Notes: generated by a model not told the origin, from the sequence alone. A stretch of DNA of 64,000 bases from Phylloscopus collybita (GCA_027886175.1 JAJNNQ010000142.1:2672501-2736500); one strand, 5' to 3'; counted from the stretch's first letter, positions 1 through 12,423 are shown. Numbers and translations: made by a program.

Positions 1-600
1 CTCCCATCAGTTGGAAGTCTGTTTGCCCTTCTAGTGCCAAAGGCCTCCTAAAAACTGACATCAGGAACCTGGGGTGGAGACTTTGGTTTCTCATGGAAAT
101 GGGCCACCGTTCGTGTCTAATAATGTCTGTCGGCCATTGGGCTTCTACCTACGAAAATTCCACTGAAATTCCATACAAATGAAGACATCTCCCGGGTGCA
201 GTCTACCGCCAGATATAAGTTTTTCTGCCCTTGTATTTCCAAAGGCCTTCTATAAACTGACATGAGGAGCCTGGAGTGGACACTTTGGTTTCCCATGGAT
301 ATGGGCCGGCGTTCGTGTGTAAAGCAGTCTGCCTGCTGCTGGATTTCTGCCTACTTTAATACCACTGAAATTCCACAAAAATGAGGATATCTCCCAGGTG
401 CAATCTACCACCAGATGGAAGTTTTTCTGCCCTTGTACTTCCAAAGGCCTCTTACAAACTAATATCAGGAACGTGGGGTAGAGACTTCGGTTTCCCATGG
501 AAAAGGACCACCGTTTGTGTCTAATGCTGTCTGCCTGCCACTGGGGTTATGCCTGCTGAAATTCCTCACAAATGAGGATATCTCCCGCACGGAATCTACC
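1..600 (-). repeat. Left arm, inverted block I (partner 20,482-21,083)
   Basis: This block reads as the reverse complement of 20,482-21,083, with paired coordinates summing to about 21,082-21,084. Unusual shared variants, such as CTAATAATGTCTGTCGGCC at about 116-134, are matched on the other strand near 20,950. The partner carries an extra 201 bp (one monomer) just before this block, so the left arm has a fused monomer at about 600-610. The window starts inside the block, so its true left end is not visible. Confidence 0.85.
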
Positions 601-609
601 ACCAGATGG

Positions 610-2285
610 AAGTTTGTCTGCCCCTGAAGAGCCAAAGGCTTCCTACAAATTGACATCAAGAACCTGAGGCGGAGACTTTGGTTTCCCATGGAAAAATGGC
701 CAACTTTCGCGTCTAATACTGTCTGCCTGCCACTGGGCTTATGGCTATTAAAATTACATACAAATGAGGATATCTCCTAGAGGCAATATGCCACCAATAG
801 GAACTTTTTCTCCTCCTGTAGTGCCAGAGGCCTCCTAGAAAATGACATGAGGAATCTGGGGTGGAGACTTTGGCTTCCCATGGAAATGAGCCACTATTCA
901 TGTCTAATTCTGTCTACCTGCAGCTGGGATTCTGTCTACTAATATTCCACTAAAATTTCATACAAATGAGTATATCTCCCAGGTGCAATCTAACACCAGA
1001 TGGAAGATTCTCTGCCCTTGTGTTTCCAAAGGCCTCCTACAAACTGCCATCAGGAACCTGGGGTGGAGACTTTGCTTTCCCATGGAAAAGGACCACCGTT
1101 CCTGTCTAATGCTGTCTGCCTGGCACTGTGGTGATGACTGCTGAAGTTCCATACAAATGAGGATATCTCCCAGGTGTAATCTACCACTGGGTGGAAGTTT
1201 TTCTGCCCCCGTAGTGCCAAAGGCCACCTAAAAACTGACATCCCGAACAGGGGGTGGAGACTTTTGTTTCCCAAAGAAATGCCCACCGTTCGTGTCTAAT
1301 GCTGTCTGGCAGCCACTGGCCTTATGCCTACTAAAATTCCACTAAAATTCTATACAAATGAGGTTATCTCCCAGGTGCAATCTACCACCAGATGGAAGTT
1401 TGCCTGCCCTTGTATTTCCAAAGGCCTCCTACAAACTGACATCAGGAACGTGAGGTGGAGACTTTGGTTTCCCATGGAAAAAGTCCATTGTTCGTGTCTA
1501 ATGCTGTCTGCCTGCCACTGGGCTTCTGCCTGCTGAAATTCCATACAAATGAGGGTATCTCCTCGATTCAATCAAACACAAGACGGAACTTTGTCTGCCC
1601 TTGTAGTGCCAAAGGCCTCCTACAAAATGACACCCGGAACCCGGAGTAGAGTCTTTGTTTTTCCATGGAAAGAGGCCACCGTTCGTGTCTAATGCTGTCT
1701 GCCTGCCACTGGGTTTCTTCCTACTAAAATTCCACTAAAATTCCATAGAAATGAGGATATCTCCCAGGTGCAATCTACAACCAGATGGAAGTTTTTCTGC
1801 CCTTATATTGGAAAACGCCTCCTACAATGAGACATCAGCAACGTGGGGTGGAGATTTTGGTTTCCCATGGAAATGGGCCACTCTTGGTGACCAATGCTGT
1901 CTGCGTGCCACTTGGCTTCTGCCTTCTGAAATCCCATACAAATGAGCATATCTCGCCGATGCAATCAACCACCAGATGGAAGTTTGTCTGCCCTTTTAAT
2001 GCCAAAGGCCTCCTACAAACTGACATGAGGAGCCTGGGTTGGAGACTTTGGTTTCCCATGGATATTGGCCAGCGTTCGTGTGTAATGCTGTCTGCCTGCC
2101 GCTGGACTTCTGCCTACTAAAATACCACTAAAATTCCATACAAATGGCGATATCTCCCAGGTCCAATCTACCACCAGATGGAAATTTTTCTGCCCTTGTA
2201 GTTCCATTCGCCTCTTAATGACTGACATCAGGAACGTGGGATGGAGACTTTGGTTTCCCATGGAAAAGGGCACCGTTCGTGTCTA
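610..2285 (-). repeat. Left arm, inverted block II (partner 18,596-20,271)
   Basis: Collinear and inverted relative to 18,596-20,271, with paired coordinates summing to 20,881 throughout, so there are almost no length changes over 1.7 kb. It contains diverged relatives of HOR types P, O, S and E in reversed order. Collinearity stops near 2,285. There the left copy continues with CTATCTGCCTGCCACTGGGG, while the partner continues with a sequence ending GTGTGCCTGCCACGAGG. Confidence 0.85.
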
Positions 2286-3869
2286 ATGCTATCTGCCTGC
2301 CACTGGGGTTATGCCTTCTGAAATTCCACACAAATGAGGATATCTCCCAGGTGCAATCTACCACCAGATGGAAGTTTGTCTGCCCTTGTAGTTCCAAAGC
2401 CCTCCTACAAACTGACATCAGGAACGTGAGGTGGAGACTTTGGTTTCCCATGGAAAAGGTCCATTGTTCGTGTCTAATGCTGTCTGCCTGCCACTGGGCT
2501 TATGCCTACTAAAATTCCACTAAAATTCTATACAAATGAGGATATCTCCCAGGTGCAATCTACCACCAGATAGAAGTTTGTCTGCCCTTGTAATTCCAAA
2601 GGCCTCCTACAAATTGTCATCAGGAACCTGGGGCAGAGACTTTGGTTTCCCATGGAAAAGGGCCACCGTTCGTGTCTAATTCTGTCTGCCTGCCACTGGG
2701 CTTATGGGTACTAAAATTACATACAAATGAGGATATCTCCCCGATGCAATATGCCACCAATTGGAAGTTTGTCCCCTCTTGTAGTGCCAGAGGCCTCCTA
2801 GAAAATGACATCAGGATCATGGGTTGGAGACTTTGGTTTCCTATGGAAATGGGCAACTATTCATGTCTAATTCTGTCTACATGCTGCTGGGATTCTGCCT
2901 ACTAAAATTCCACTAAAATTCCATAAAAATGAGTATATCTCCCAGCTACAACCTAACACCAGATGGAAGTTTCTCTGCCCTTGTATTTCCAAAGGCCTCC
3001 TACAAACTGCCATCAGGAACCTAGGGTGGAGACTTTGGTTTCCCATGGAAAAGGTCCATTGTGCGTGTCTAATGCTGTCTGCCTGCCACTGGGCTTCTGC
3101 CTGCTGAAATTCCATACAAATGAGGATATCTCCTCGATGCAATCAACCACCAGATGGAACTTTGTCTGCTCTTGTAGTGCCAAAGGCCTCCTACAAACTC
3201 ACATCAGGAACCTGGAGTGGAGACTTTGGTTTCCCATGGAAATGGGCCAGCGTTCGTGTCTAATGACTTGCGTCTGCCACTAGGCTTCTGCCTAATAAAA
3301 TCCCACTAAAATTCCATACAAATGAGGATGTCTCCCAGGTGCAATCTACCACCAGATGGAAGTTTGTCTGCCTCTGTAGTGCCAAATGCCTCCTAAAAAC
3401 TGACGTCAGGAACGTGGGCTGGAGACTTTGGTTTCCCATGGAAAAGGGGCACCGTTCGTGTCTAATGCTGTCTGCCTGTCACTGGTGTTATGCCTGCTGA
3501 AATACCTCACAAATGAGGATATGTCCCAGATGCAATATGCCAGCAGTTGGAAGTTTGTCTCCTCCTGTAGTGCCAGAGGTCTCCTAAAAACTGACATCAG
3601 GAACGTGGGGTGGAGACTTTGTTTTTCCATGGATAGAGGCCACCGTTCGTGTCTAATGCTGTCTGCCTGCCAGTGGGCATATGCCTACCAAAGTTCCATA
3701 CATATGAGGATATCTCCCAAATGCAACTTCCCACCAGATGAAAGTTTGTCTGCCCTTTTAAGGCCAAAGGCCTCCTACAAACTGACATGAGGAGCCTGGG
3801 TTGGAGACTTTGGTTTCCCATGGATATCGGCCAGCGTTCGTGTGTAATGCTGTCTGCCTGCCGCTGGAC
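2286..3869 (-). repeat. Satellite segment breaking the inverted collinearity
   Basis: Eight monomers sit between inverted blocks II and III. As a whole they are not collinear with the corresponding right-arm interval (14,851-18,595), which is more than twice as long. A short part (about 3,430-3,770) still pairs with about 17,493-17,833 at a coordinate sum of 21,263, sharing a GAAAAACAAAG-type monomer followed by a TTGGGAGATATCCTCATATG-type monomer. This suggests several deletions or expansions after the inversion. Confidence 0.75.
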
Positions 3870-6299
3870 TTCTGCCTACTAAAATTCCACTAAAATTCTA
3901 TACAAATGAGGATATCTCCCAGGTGCAATCTACCACCAGATGGAAGTTTGTCTGCCCTTGTAGTTCCAAAGGCCTCCTACAAACTGACATCAGGAACGTG
4001 AGGTGGAGACTTTGGTTTCCCATGGAAAAGGTCCATTGTTCATGTCTAATGCTGTCTGCGTGCCACTGGGCTTCTGCCTGCTGAAATTCCATACAAATGA
4101 GGATATCTCCTCGATGCAATCAACCACCAGACGGAACTTTGTCTGCCCTTCTAGTGCCAAACGCCTCCTTCAAACTGACATCAGGATCCTGGATTGGAAA
4201 CTTTGGTTTCCCATGGAAATGGGCCAGCGTTCGTGTCTAATGATGTGTGCCTGCCACGAGGCTTCTGCCTATTTAAATTCCACTAAAATACCATACAAAT
4301 GAGGATGTCTCCCAGGTGCAATCTAAACCAGATGGATGTTTCTCTGCCCTTGTAGTGCCAAAGGCCTCCTAAAAACTGACAGCAGGAAAGTGGGGTGAAG
4401 ACTTTCTTTTCGCATGGAAATGGGCCACCGTTTGTGTCTAATCCTATGTGCCTGCCACTGGGCTTCTTCCTACTAAAATTCCACTAATATTCCATGGAAA
4501 TGAGGATATCTCCCAGGTGCAATCTACCACCAGATGGAAGTTTTTCTGCCCTTGTAGTTCCAAACCCCTCTTACAAACTGACATCAGGAACGTGGGGTGG
4601 AGACTTTGGTTTCCCATGGAAAAGGGCCACAGTTCGTGTCTAGTGCTGTCTGCCTGCCCCTGTTGTTACGCCTGCTGAAATTCCTCACAAATGAATATAT
4701 CTCCCAGATGGAGTCTACCACCAGTTGGAAGTTTGTTTGCTCTTGTAGTGCAAAAGTCCTCCTATAAACGGACATAAGGCACGTGGTGTGGAGACTTTGG
4801 TTTCCCATGGAAATGGGCCACCGTTGGTGTTTAATGCTGTCTACTTGCCACTGGGCTTCTGCCTACTTTAATTCCACTAAAATTCCATACAAATGAGGAT
4901 ATCTCCAAGACGCAATATGCCACCAGTTGGAAGTTTGTCTGTTCTTGTAGTGCAAAAGGCCTCCTAAAAACTGACATCAGGAAGCTGGCCTGTAGACTTT
5001 GTTTTCCCCTGGAAAACGGCCACTATTCATGTCTAATTCTTTGTGCCTGCAGCTGGGATTCTGCGTACTAAAATTCCTCTAAAATTCTATACAAATGGGA
5101 ATATTTCGCAGGTGCAATCCTCCCCCAGTTTGAAGTATCTCTGCCCTTGTAGTGCAAAAGGGCTCCTATAAACTGATATCTGAAACATAGGATGGATAAT
5201 TTGGTTTCCCATGGAAAAAGGTCACTGTTCATGCCTAATGCTGTGTGCCTGCCACTGGGCGTATGCCTGCAAAAACTCAATACAAATGAGGATATCTCGC
5301 AGATGCAATTTACCACGAGGTGGAAGTTTGTCTGCCCTTGTAGTGGCAAAAGCCCCCTAAAAAACTGACATCAGGAACCAGGCGTGGAGACTTTGGTTTC
5401 CAATGGAAAAGGACCACCGTTCGTATCTAATGCTGTCTGCCTGGCACTGTGGTGATGACTGCTGAAGTTCCATACAAATGAGGATATCTCCCAGGTGCAA
5501 TCTACCACCAGGTGGAACTTTGTCTGCCCTTGTAGTGCCAAAGGCCTCCAAAAAACGGACATCAGGAACGTGGGGTGAAGACTTTGGTTTCCCATGGAAA
5601 AGGTCCACCGTTTGTTTCTAATGTTGTCTGCCTGGCTTTGAGATTATGAGTGCTGAAGTTCCATACAAATGAGGATATCTCCCAGGTGCAATCTACCACC
5701 AGGTGGAAGTTTGTCTGACCTTGTATTGCCAACGGCCTCCTAGAAACGGACATCAGGAACGTAGGGTGGAGACTTTGGTTTCCCATGGAAATGGGCCACC
5801 GTTCGTGTCTAATGCTGTCTGCCTGCCACTTGGTTTCTTCCTATTAATATTCCACTAAAATTCCGTAGAAATAAGGATATATCCCAGGTCCAATCTACAA
5901 CCAGATGGAAGATTCTCTGCCCTTGTTGTACCAAAGCCCTCCTAAAAAACTGACATCAGGAACCATGGGTGGAGACTTTGATTTCCCATGGAAATGGACC
6001 AGCATTCATGTCTAATGCTGTCTGCCTGCCAATGAGCTTCTGCCTGCTGAAATTCCAAAAAAAATTTGGAAATCTCTCCGATGTAATCAACCACCTGACG
6101 GAAGTTTGTCTGCCCCTGTAGAGCCAAAGGCCTCCTACAAATTGACATGAGGAGCCTGGAGTAGAGACTTTGGTTTCCCATGGAAAAGGGCCAGCGTTCG
6201 TGTCTAATGCTGTCTGCCCGCCACTGGGTTGTGGCTACAGAAATTACATACAAATGAGGATATCTCCCAGATTCAATATGCCACCAGTTGGAAGTTTGT
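3870..6299 (-). repeat. Left arm, inverted block III (partner 12,423-14,850)
   Basis: Reverse complement of 12,423-14,850, with paired coordinates summing to 18,721-18,722 over 2.4 kb. Most of it differs from the partner at only occasional single bases, which is far closer than two random monomers of the array. Some monomers near 4,150-4,300 differ more, for example CACGAGGC against CAACTAGG. The homology ends abruptly at 6,299, opposite the strand-switch joint at 12,423. This block is therefore the part that was copied or inverted to make the joint. Confidence 0.88.
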
Positions 6300-7509
6300 C
6301 TGTTCTTGTAGTGCAAAAGGCCTCCTAAAAACAGACATCAGGAACCTGGCCTGGAGACTTTGGTTTCCCCTGGAAAAGGGCCACTATTCATGTCTAATTC
6401 TGTCTGCCTGCCACTGGGATTCTGCGTACTAAAATTCCTCTAAAATTCTATACAAATGAGAATATCTCGCAGGTGCAATCTACCCCCGGTTTGAAGTTTC
6501 TCTGCCCTTGTATTGCCAAAGGTCTCCTATAAACTGACATCTGAAACGTAGGATGGATAATTTGGTTTCCCATGAAAAAGAGCCACGGTTCATGCCTAAT
6601 GCTGTGTGCCTGCCACTGGGCGTATGCCTCCTAAAATTCCATACAAGTGAGGATATCTCCCAGATGCAATTTACCACCAGATGGAAGATTGTCTGCCCTT
6701 GTAGTGGCAAAGGCCTCCTAAAAAACTGACATCAGGAACCAGGGGTGGAGACTTTGGTTTCCCATGGGAAAGGACCGCCGTTTGTGTCTAATGCAATGTG
6801 CCTGCCACTGGGCTTATGCCTAGTGAAATTCCATACAAATGAGGATATCTCCCAGATGGAATCTACAACCAGTCGGAAATTAGTCTGCCCTTATAGTGCC
6901 AAATGCCTCCTACAAACTGACATCTGAAACGTAGGATGGATAATTTGGTTTCCCATGAAAAAGAGCCACGGTTCATGCCTAATGCTGTGTGCCTGCCACT
7001 GGGCGTATGCCTCCTAAAATTCCATACAAGTGAGGATATCTCCCAGATGCAATTTACCACCAGATGGAAGATTGTCTGCCTTTGTAGTGGCAAAGGCCTC
7101 CTAAAAAACTGACATCAGGAACCAGGGGTGGAGACTTTGGTTTCCCATGGGAAAGGACCGCCGTTTGTGTCTAATGCAATGTGCCTGCCACTGGGCTTAT
7201 GCCTAGTGAAATTCCATACAAATGAGGATATCTCCCAGATGGAATCTACAACCAGTCGGAAATTAGTCTGCCCTTATAGTGCCAAATGCCTCCTACAAAC
7301 TGACATCAGGAACGTGGGATGGAGACTTTGTTTCCAATGGAAAAGGGGTACCGTTCCTGTCTAATGCTGTCTGCCTGCCACTGGGTTATGCCTGCTGAAA
7401 TTCCTCACAAATGAGGCTATCTCCCAGATGGAATCTACCACCAGTTCGAAGTTTGTTTGCCCTTGTAGTGCCAAAGGCCTCCTAAAAACTGACATCAGGA
7501 ACCTGGGGT
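6300..7509 (-). repeat. Spacer satellite next to the inverted arm, with a local duplication
   Basis: Monomers in the same orientation as the left arm, just beyond the point where inverted homology ends. The segment carries the 383-bp tandem duplication listed separately. It also carries K-like monomers (GGATGGATAATTTGG near 6,553 and 6,936) and a T-like monomer near 6,350 (CTGGCCTGGAGACTTTGG). No other kind of DNA is present. Confidence 0.85.
6537..7302 (-). repeat. 383-bp two-monomer tandem duplication (6,537-6,919 and 6,920-7,302)
   Basis: Two adjacent copies of a monomer pair, offset by exactly 383 bp and almost identical. The one difference I noticed is CCCTTGTAGTGG (about 6,706) against CCTTTGTAGTGG (about 7,079). 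Both copies share rare variants not seen in the rest of the flank, including CATGAAAAAGAGCCACGG, ATACAAGTGAGG and GGGAAAGGACCGCCG. In a flank where neighbours are strongly diverged, this is a recent local event, probably an unequal exchange or slippage of one dimer. Confidence 0.9.
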
Positions 7510-9005
7510 GGAGACATCGGTTTCCCATGAAAAAGGTCCACCGTTTGTGTCCTATGTTGTCTGCTTGCCACTGATCTTCTGCCTGCTGAAATTCCATACA
7601 AATGAGGATATCTCCTCAATGCAATCAACCACCAGACGGAACTTTGTCTGCCCTTGTAGTGCCAAAGGCCTCTTACATACTGACATCAGGAACCTGGAGT
7701 GGAGACTTTGGTTTCCCATGGAAATGCGACAGCGTTCGTGTCTAATGATGTTTGCCTGCCACTAGGATTCTGCCTATTAAAATTACAATAAAATTCCATA
7801 TCATTGAAGATGTCTCTCACGTGCAATCTAACACCAAATGGAAGTTAGTCTGCCCCTGTAGAGCAAAAGGCTTCCTACAAAATGACATCAAGAAGCTGGG
7901 GCAGAGACTTTGGTTTCCCATGGCAAAGGGCCACGGTTCCTGTCTAATGCTGTCTGCCTGCCACTGGGCTTATGGCTACTAAAATTACATACAAATGAGG
8001 ATATCTCCCAGATGCAATATGCCACCAGTTGGAAGTTTGTCTCCTCTTGTAGTGCCAGAGGCCTCCTAGAAAATGACATCCGGAACCTGGGGTGGAGACT
8101 TTGGTTTCCCATGGAAATGGGCCACTATTCATGTCTAATTTTTTCTGCCTGCCGCTGGGATTCTGCCTACTAAAATTCCACTAAAATTCCATGCAAATGC
8201 GAATATCTCCCGGGTGCAATCAAACACCAGATGGAAGTTTCTCTGCCCTTGTATTGCCAAAGACCTCCTTCAAACTGACATCAGGAACATAGGATGGATA
8301 ATTTGGCTTTCCATGGAAAAGGACCACCGTTCCTGTCTAATGCTGTCTGCCTGGCACTGTGGTTATGACTGCTGAAGTTCCATACAAATGAGGATATCTC
8401 CCAGATGCAATATGCCACCAGATGGAAGTTTGTCTGCTCTAGCAGTGCCAAAGGCCTCCTTCAAACTGACATTCGGAACCTGGCCTGGAGACATTGGTTT
8501 CCTACGGAAAAGGTCCACCGTTCATTTTTAATGCGGTCGGTCTGCAACTGGGATACTGAGTACTATAATTCCACTAAAATTCTATACAAATGAGGATATC
8601 TCCCAGGTGCAATCTACCACCAGATGTTAGTTTGCCTGCTCTTGCAGTGCCAAAGGCCTCCTTTATACTGACATTCGGAACCTGGCCTGGAGACTTTGGT
8701 TTCCTATGGAAAAGGCCCACCGTTCGTGTTTAATTCTCTCTGTCTGCAACTGGGCTTCTGAGTACTAAAATACCACTAAAATTCCATACAAATAAGGACA
8801 TCTACGAGGTGCGATCCACCACTAGATGGAAGTTTGTCTGCCCTTGTAGTGCCAAAGGCCTCCTACAAACTGACAGCAGGAGCCTGGGTTGGAGACTTTG
8901 TTTTCCCATGGAAAAGGGCCACCGTTCGTGTCTAATGCTGTCTGCCTGCCACTGGGCTTCTATCTGCTGAAATTCCATACAAATGAGGATATCTTCCCGA
9001 TGCAA
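7510..9005 (-). repeat. Spacer block with inverted partner at 21,668-22,960
   Basis: This part of the spacer is also inverted-homologous to the right side: 8,802-9,005 pairs with 21,668-21,871 and 7,888-8,112 pairs with 22,359-22,583. The coordinate sums differ by 202, so the left copy has one extra long monomer (a K-like one near 8,290). Shared variants include GCTTCTGAGTACTAAAATACC (first 20 bases counted, near 8,755) and TCCTCTTGTAGTGCCAGAGG near 8,041. Similarity falls off towards 7,510. Confidence 0.7.
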
Positions 9006-11599
9006 TCAACCACCAGACGGAAGTTTCTCTGCCCTTGTACTGTCAATGGCCTACTAAAACCTGACATCGGGAACGTGGTGTGGAGACTTTGGCTTCCCTA
9101 GGAAAAGGACCACCGTTCCTGTCTAATGCGGTCTGCCTGGCACTGTGGTTATGACTGCTGAAGGTCCATACAAATGAGGATATCTCCCAGGAGCAATCTA
9201 CCACCAGGTGGAAGTTTGTCTGCCCTTGTAGTGCCGAAGGCCTCCTAGTAACGGACATCAGGAATGTGGGGTGAAGACTTTGGTTTCCCATAAAAATGGG
9301 CCACCGTTCGTGTCTAAAGCTGTCTGCCTGCCACTGGGGATCTTCGTAATAAAATTCCAATAAAATTCCATAGAAATGAGGATAACTCCCAGGTGCAATA
9401 TACCACCAGATGGAAGTTTTTCTGCCTGTATGTTGGAAAAGGCCTCCTACAAAGTGACATCAGCAATGAGCGCGGAGATTTGGGTTTCCCATGGAAATGG
9501 GCCACGTTTCGTGTCTAATGGTGTCTGCCTGCCACTGGGATTATGCCTTGTAAAATCCCATACAAATGAGGATATCTTCCAGATAGAGTCTACCACCAGA
9601 TGAAAGTTTGTCTGCCCTTGTAATGCCAATGGCCTCCTACACACTGACATCAGGATTCTGGAGAGGACGCTTTGGTTTCCCATGGAAAAGGGGCACCTTG
9701 GTGTTTAATGCTGTCTCCTTGCCACTGGGCTTATGACTACTGAAATTACATACAAATGAGGATATCTCCCTAAACAAAATTTCCCACCAGATGGAAGTTT
9801 GTCTGCCCTTTTAATGCCAAAGGCCTACTAAAAACTGACATCAGGAGCCTGGGTTGGAGACTTTGTTTTCCCATGGAAAAGGGCCACCGTTCCTCTCTAA
9901 TGCTGTCTGCCTGCCAATGGGCTTCTACCTGATGAAATTCCATAAAAATGAGGATATCTCAACGATGCAATCAACCACCAGACGGAAGTTTGTCTGCCCT
10001 TGTAGTGACAATAGCCTCCTAGAAACGGACATCAGGAACGTGGGGTGGAGATTTTGGTTTCCCATCAAATGGGCCATTATTCGTGTCTAATGCTGTCTGC
10101 CTGCCACTGGGTTTCTTCCTACTAAAATTCCACTAAATCTCCTTAAAAATGAGGATATCTCCCAGGTGCAATCTACAACCAGATGGAAGTTTCTCTGCCC
10201 TTATATTGGAAAACGTCTCCTACAAAGTGACATCAGCAACATGGGGTGGAGATTTTGGTTTCCCATGGAAAAGGGCCACTGTTCGTGTCTAATGCTGTCT
10301 GCCTGCCACTGGAGTAATGCCTACTTAAATTCCTCACAAATGAGGACATCTCCCAGATGGAATCTACCACCAGTTGGAAGTTTGTCTGCCCTCGTAGTGC
10401 CAAAGGCCTCCTAAAAACTGACATCAGGAACGTGGGGTGGAGACTTTGCTTTCCCAAGGGAATGGGCCACCGTTTCTGTCTAATGCTGTCTGCTAGCCAC
10501 TGGGCTTATGCCTGTTAAATTCCACTAAAATTCTATACAAATGAGGATATCTCCCAGGTGTAATCTAAACTAGATGGATGTTTCTCTGCCCTTGTAGTGC
10601 CAAAGACCTCCTACAAACTGCCATCAGGAACCTAGGGTGGAGACTTTGGTTTCCCATGTAAAAGGACCACCGTTCCTGTCTAATGCTGTCTGCCTGTCAC
10701 TGTGGCTATGACTGCTGCAGTTCCATACAAATGCTGATAAGTCCCAGGTGCAATCTACCACCAGGTGGAAGTTTGTCTGCCCTTGAAGTGCCAAAGGCCT
10801 CCTAAAAATTGACATCAGGAACGTGCGGTGGAGACTTTGTTTTCCCATGGAAATGGGCCACCCTTTTTGTCTAATGCTATGTGCCTGCCACTGGGCTTAT
10901 GCCTAGTAAAATTCCATAAAAATGAGGATATCTCCCAGATGGAGTCTACCACCAGTTGAAAGTTTGTCTCCCTTTGTAATGCAACGGCCTCCTACAAACT
11001 GACATCAGGAATCTGGAGAGGACGCTTTGGTTTCCCATGGAAAAGGGCCACCCTTGGTGTTTAATGCTGTCTCCTTGCCTCTGACTTATGACTACTGAAA
11101 TTACATACAAATGAGGATATCTCCCAGACGCAATATGCCACCAGATGGAAATTTGTCTGCTCTTGCAGTGCCAAAGGCCTCCTTCAAACTGACATTCGGA
11201 ACCTCACCTGGAGACTTTGGTTTCCTATAGAAAAGGCCCACCATTCATGTTTAATGCTGTCTGTCTGCCATTGGGCTTCTGAGTACTAAAATACCACTAA
11301 AATTCCATAAAAATGAGGATATCTCCCAGGTGCAATCTACCACCAGGTGGAAGGTTGTCAGCCCTTGCAGTGCCAAAAGCCTCCTAAAAACTGACATCAG
11401 GAACATAGGATGGATAATTTGTTTTTCCATGGAAAGGGGCCACTGTTCGTGTCTAATGCTGTCTGCCTGCCAGTGGGCAGAAGCCTACCAAAATTCCCTA
11501 CAAATGAGGATATCTCCCAAATGCAATTTCCCACCAGATGGAAGTTTGTCTGCCCTTTTTAGCCAAAGGCCTCCTACAAACTGACATCAGGAGCCTGGG
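9006..11599 (-). repeat. Divergent monomers without a counterpart in the right arm
   Basis: About 13 monomers lie between two blocks whose inverted partners are adjacent on the right side (near 21,668-21,784). This 2.6 kb is therefore either an expansion on the left or a loss on the right. The monomers at about 8,886-9,060 and 11,600-11,790 resemble each other, which would allow such an event by unequal exchange. The last part, about 10,980-11,590, has M-, L- and K-like monomers in the HOR order (reversed on this strand): GAGAGGACGCTTTGG, then CATTCGGAACCTCACCTGG, then CATAGGATGGATAATTTG. Confidence 0.75.
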
Positions 11600-12410
11600 T
11601 TGGAGACTTTGTTTTCCCATGGAAAAGGGCCACCGTTCGTGTCTAATGCTATCTGCCTGCTACTGGGCTTTTACCTGCTGAAATTCCATACAAATGAGGA
11701 TATCTCCCCGATGCAATCAGCCACCAGACGGAAGTTTGTTTGCCCTTGTACTGCCAAAGGCCTCCTAAAACCTGACATCAGGAACGTGGCTTGGAGACTT
11801 TGGCTGCCCATGGGAAAAGGGCCACCGTTCATGTCTAATGCTGTCTGCCTGCCACTGGGCTTTTACCTGCTGAAATTCCATACAAATGAGGATATCTCCC
11901 CGATGCAATCAACCACCAGACGGAAGTTTGTCTACCTTTGTAGTGTCAAAGGCCTCCTAGAAACGGACATCAGGAACGTGGGGTGGAGACTTTGGTTTCC
12001 CATAGAAATGGGCCATTGTTCGTGTCTAATGCTGTCTGCCTGCCACTGTGCTTCTTCCTACTAAAATTCCACTAAAACTCCATAGAAATGAGGATATCTC
12101 CCAGGTGCAATCTACAACCAGATGGAAGTTTCTTTGCCCTTATATTGGAAAACGCATCCTACAAAGTGACAGAAGCAACGTGGGGTGGAGATTTTGGTTT
12201 CCCATGGAAAAGGGCCACTGTTCGTGTCTAATCCTCTCTGCCTGCCACTGGGGTTATGCCTGCTGAAATTCCTCACAAATGAGGATATCTCCCAGATGGA
12301 ATCCACCACCAGTTCGAAATTTGTTTACCATTCTAGTGCCAAAGGCCTCCTAAAAACTGACATCAGGTACCTGTTGTGGAGACTTTGGTTTCTCATGGAA
12401 ATGGGCCACC
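11600..12410 (-). repeat. Spacer end, inverted partner 20,974-21,784
   Basis: Reverse complement of 20,974-21,784 with a constant coordinate sum of 33,384 over about 810 bp. It holds a J-like monomer (GGCTGCCCATGGGAAAAGG near 11,802) and an E-like monomer (GTTTCTTTGCCCTTATATTGG near 12,128). Its last 100 bp also match positions 20-115 of this window in direct orientation. The array just left of the joint is thus a second copy of the sequence that lies at and upstream of the window start. Confidence 0.85.
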
Positions 12411-12423
12411 GTTCACCGTTCAC
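12408..12423. other. Strand-switch (inversion) joint with 7-bp duplication
   Basis: The minus-oriented array breaks off inside a monomer after GGGCCACCGTTC, where the normal continuation would be GTGTCTAATG. The 7-mer ACCGTTC occurs twice in a row (12,408-12,414 and 12,415-12,421). The plus-oriented array then starts with ACAAACTTCCAACTGG. Neither side's normal flank explains the second ACCGTTC. A short filler copied from the adjacent end is typical of end joining or template-switching repair. The joint is seen directly; the mechanism is inference. Confidence 0.9.

Larger units (their letters stand above)
1..12414 (-). repeat. Divergent satellite array, minus orientation
   Basis: About 63 head-to-tail monomers of roughly 191 or 202 bp, on the strand opposite to the rest of the window. 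Here the landmarks read CTTTGGTTTCCCATGGAAA, AATGCTGTCTGCCTGCCACT and CAAATGAGGATATCTCC. Neighbouring monomers differ clearly from one another and no single higher-order period runs through the region. Local similarities do recur: monomers near 4,925-5,350 resemble those near 6,290-6,700. Every stretch I read between 1 and 12,414 is satellite, with no insertion of other DNA and no gene. Seen directly: the tandem period and the strand. Inferred: this is an older, less homogenised flank of the HOR array that starts at 23,349. Confidence 0.95.

Noticed and set aside
11600..12064. A 154-codon open frame with a near-identical inverted partner at 21,320-21,784
   Set aside because: It spans two to three satellite monomers and is explained by the inverted block homology. 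It has no recognisable domain, signal or neighbouring gene structure.
12408..12423. Inversion joint as a pure assembly fold-back artefact
   Set aside because: The arms start 6.1 kb apart rather than back-to-back and differ by point changes and monomer indels. A simple fold-back would give identical, directly adjacent arms. It still deserves read support.
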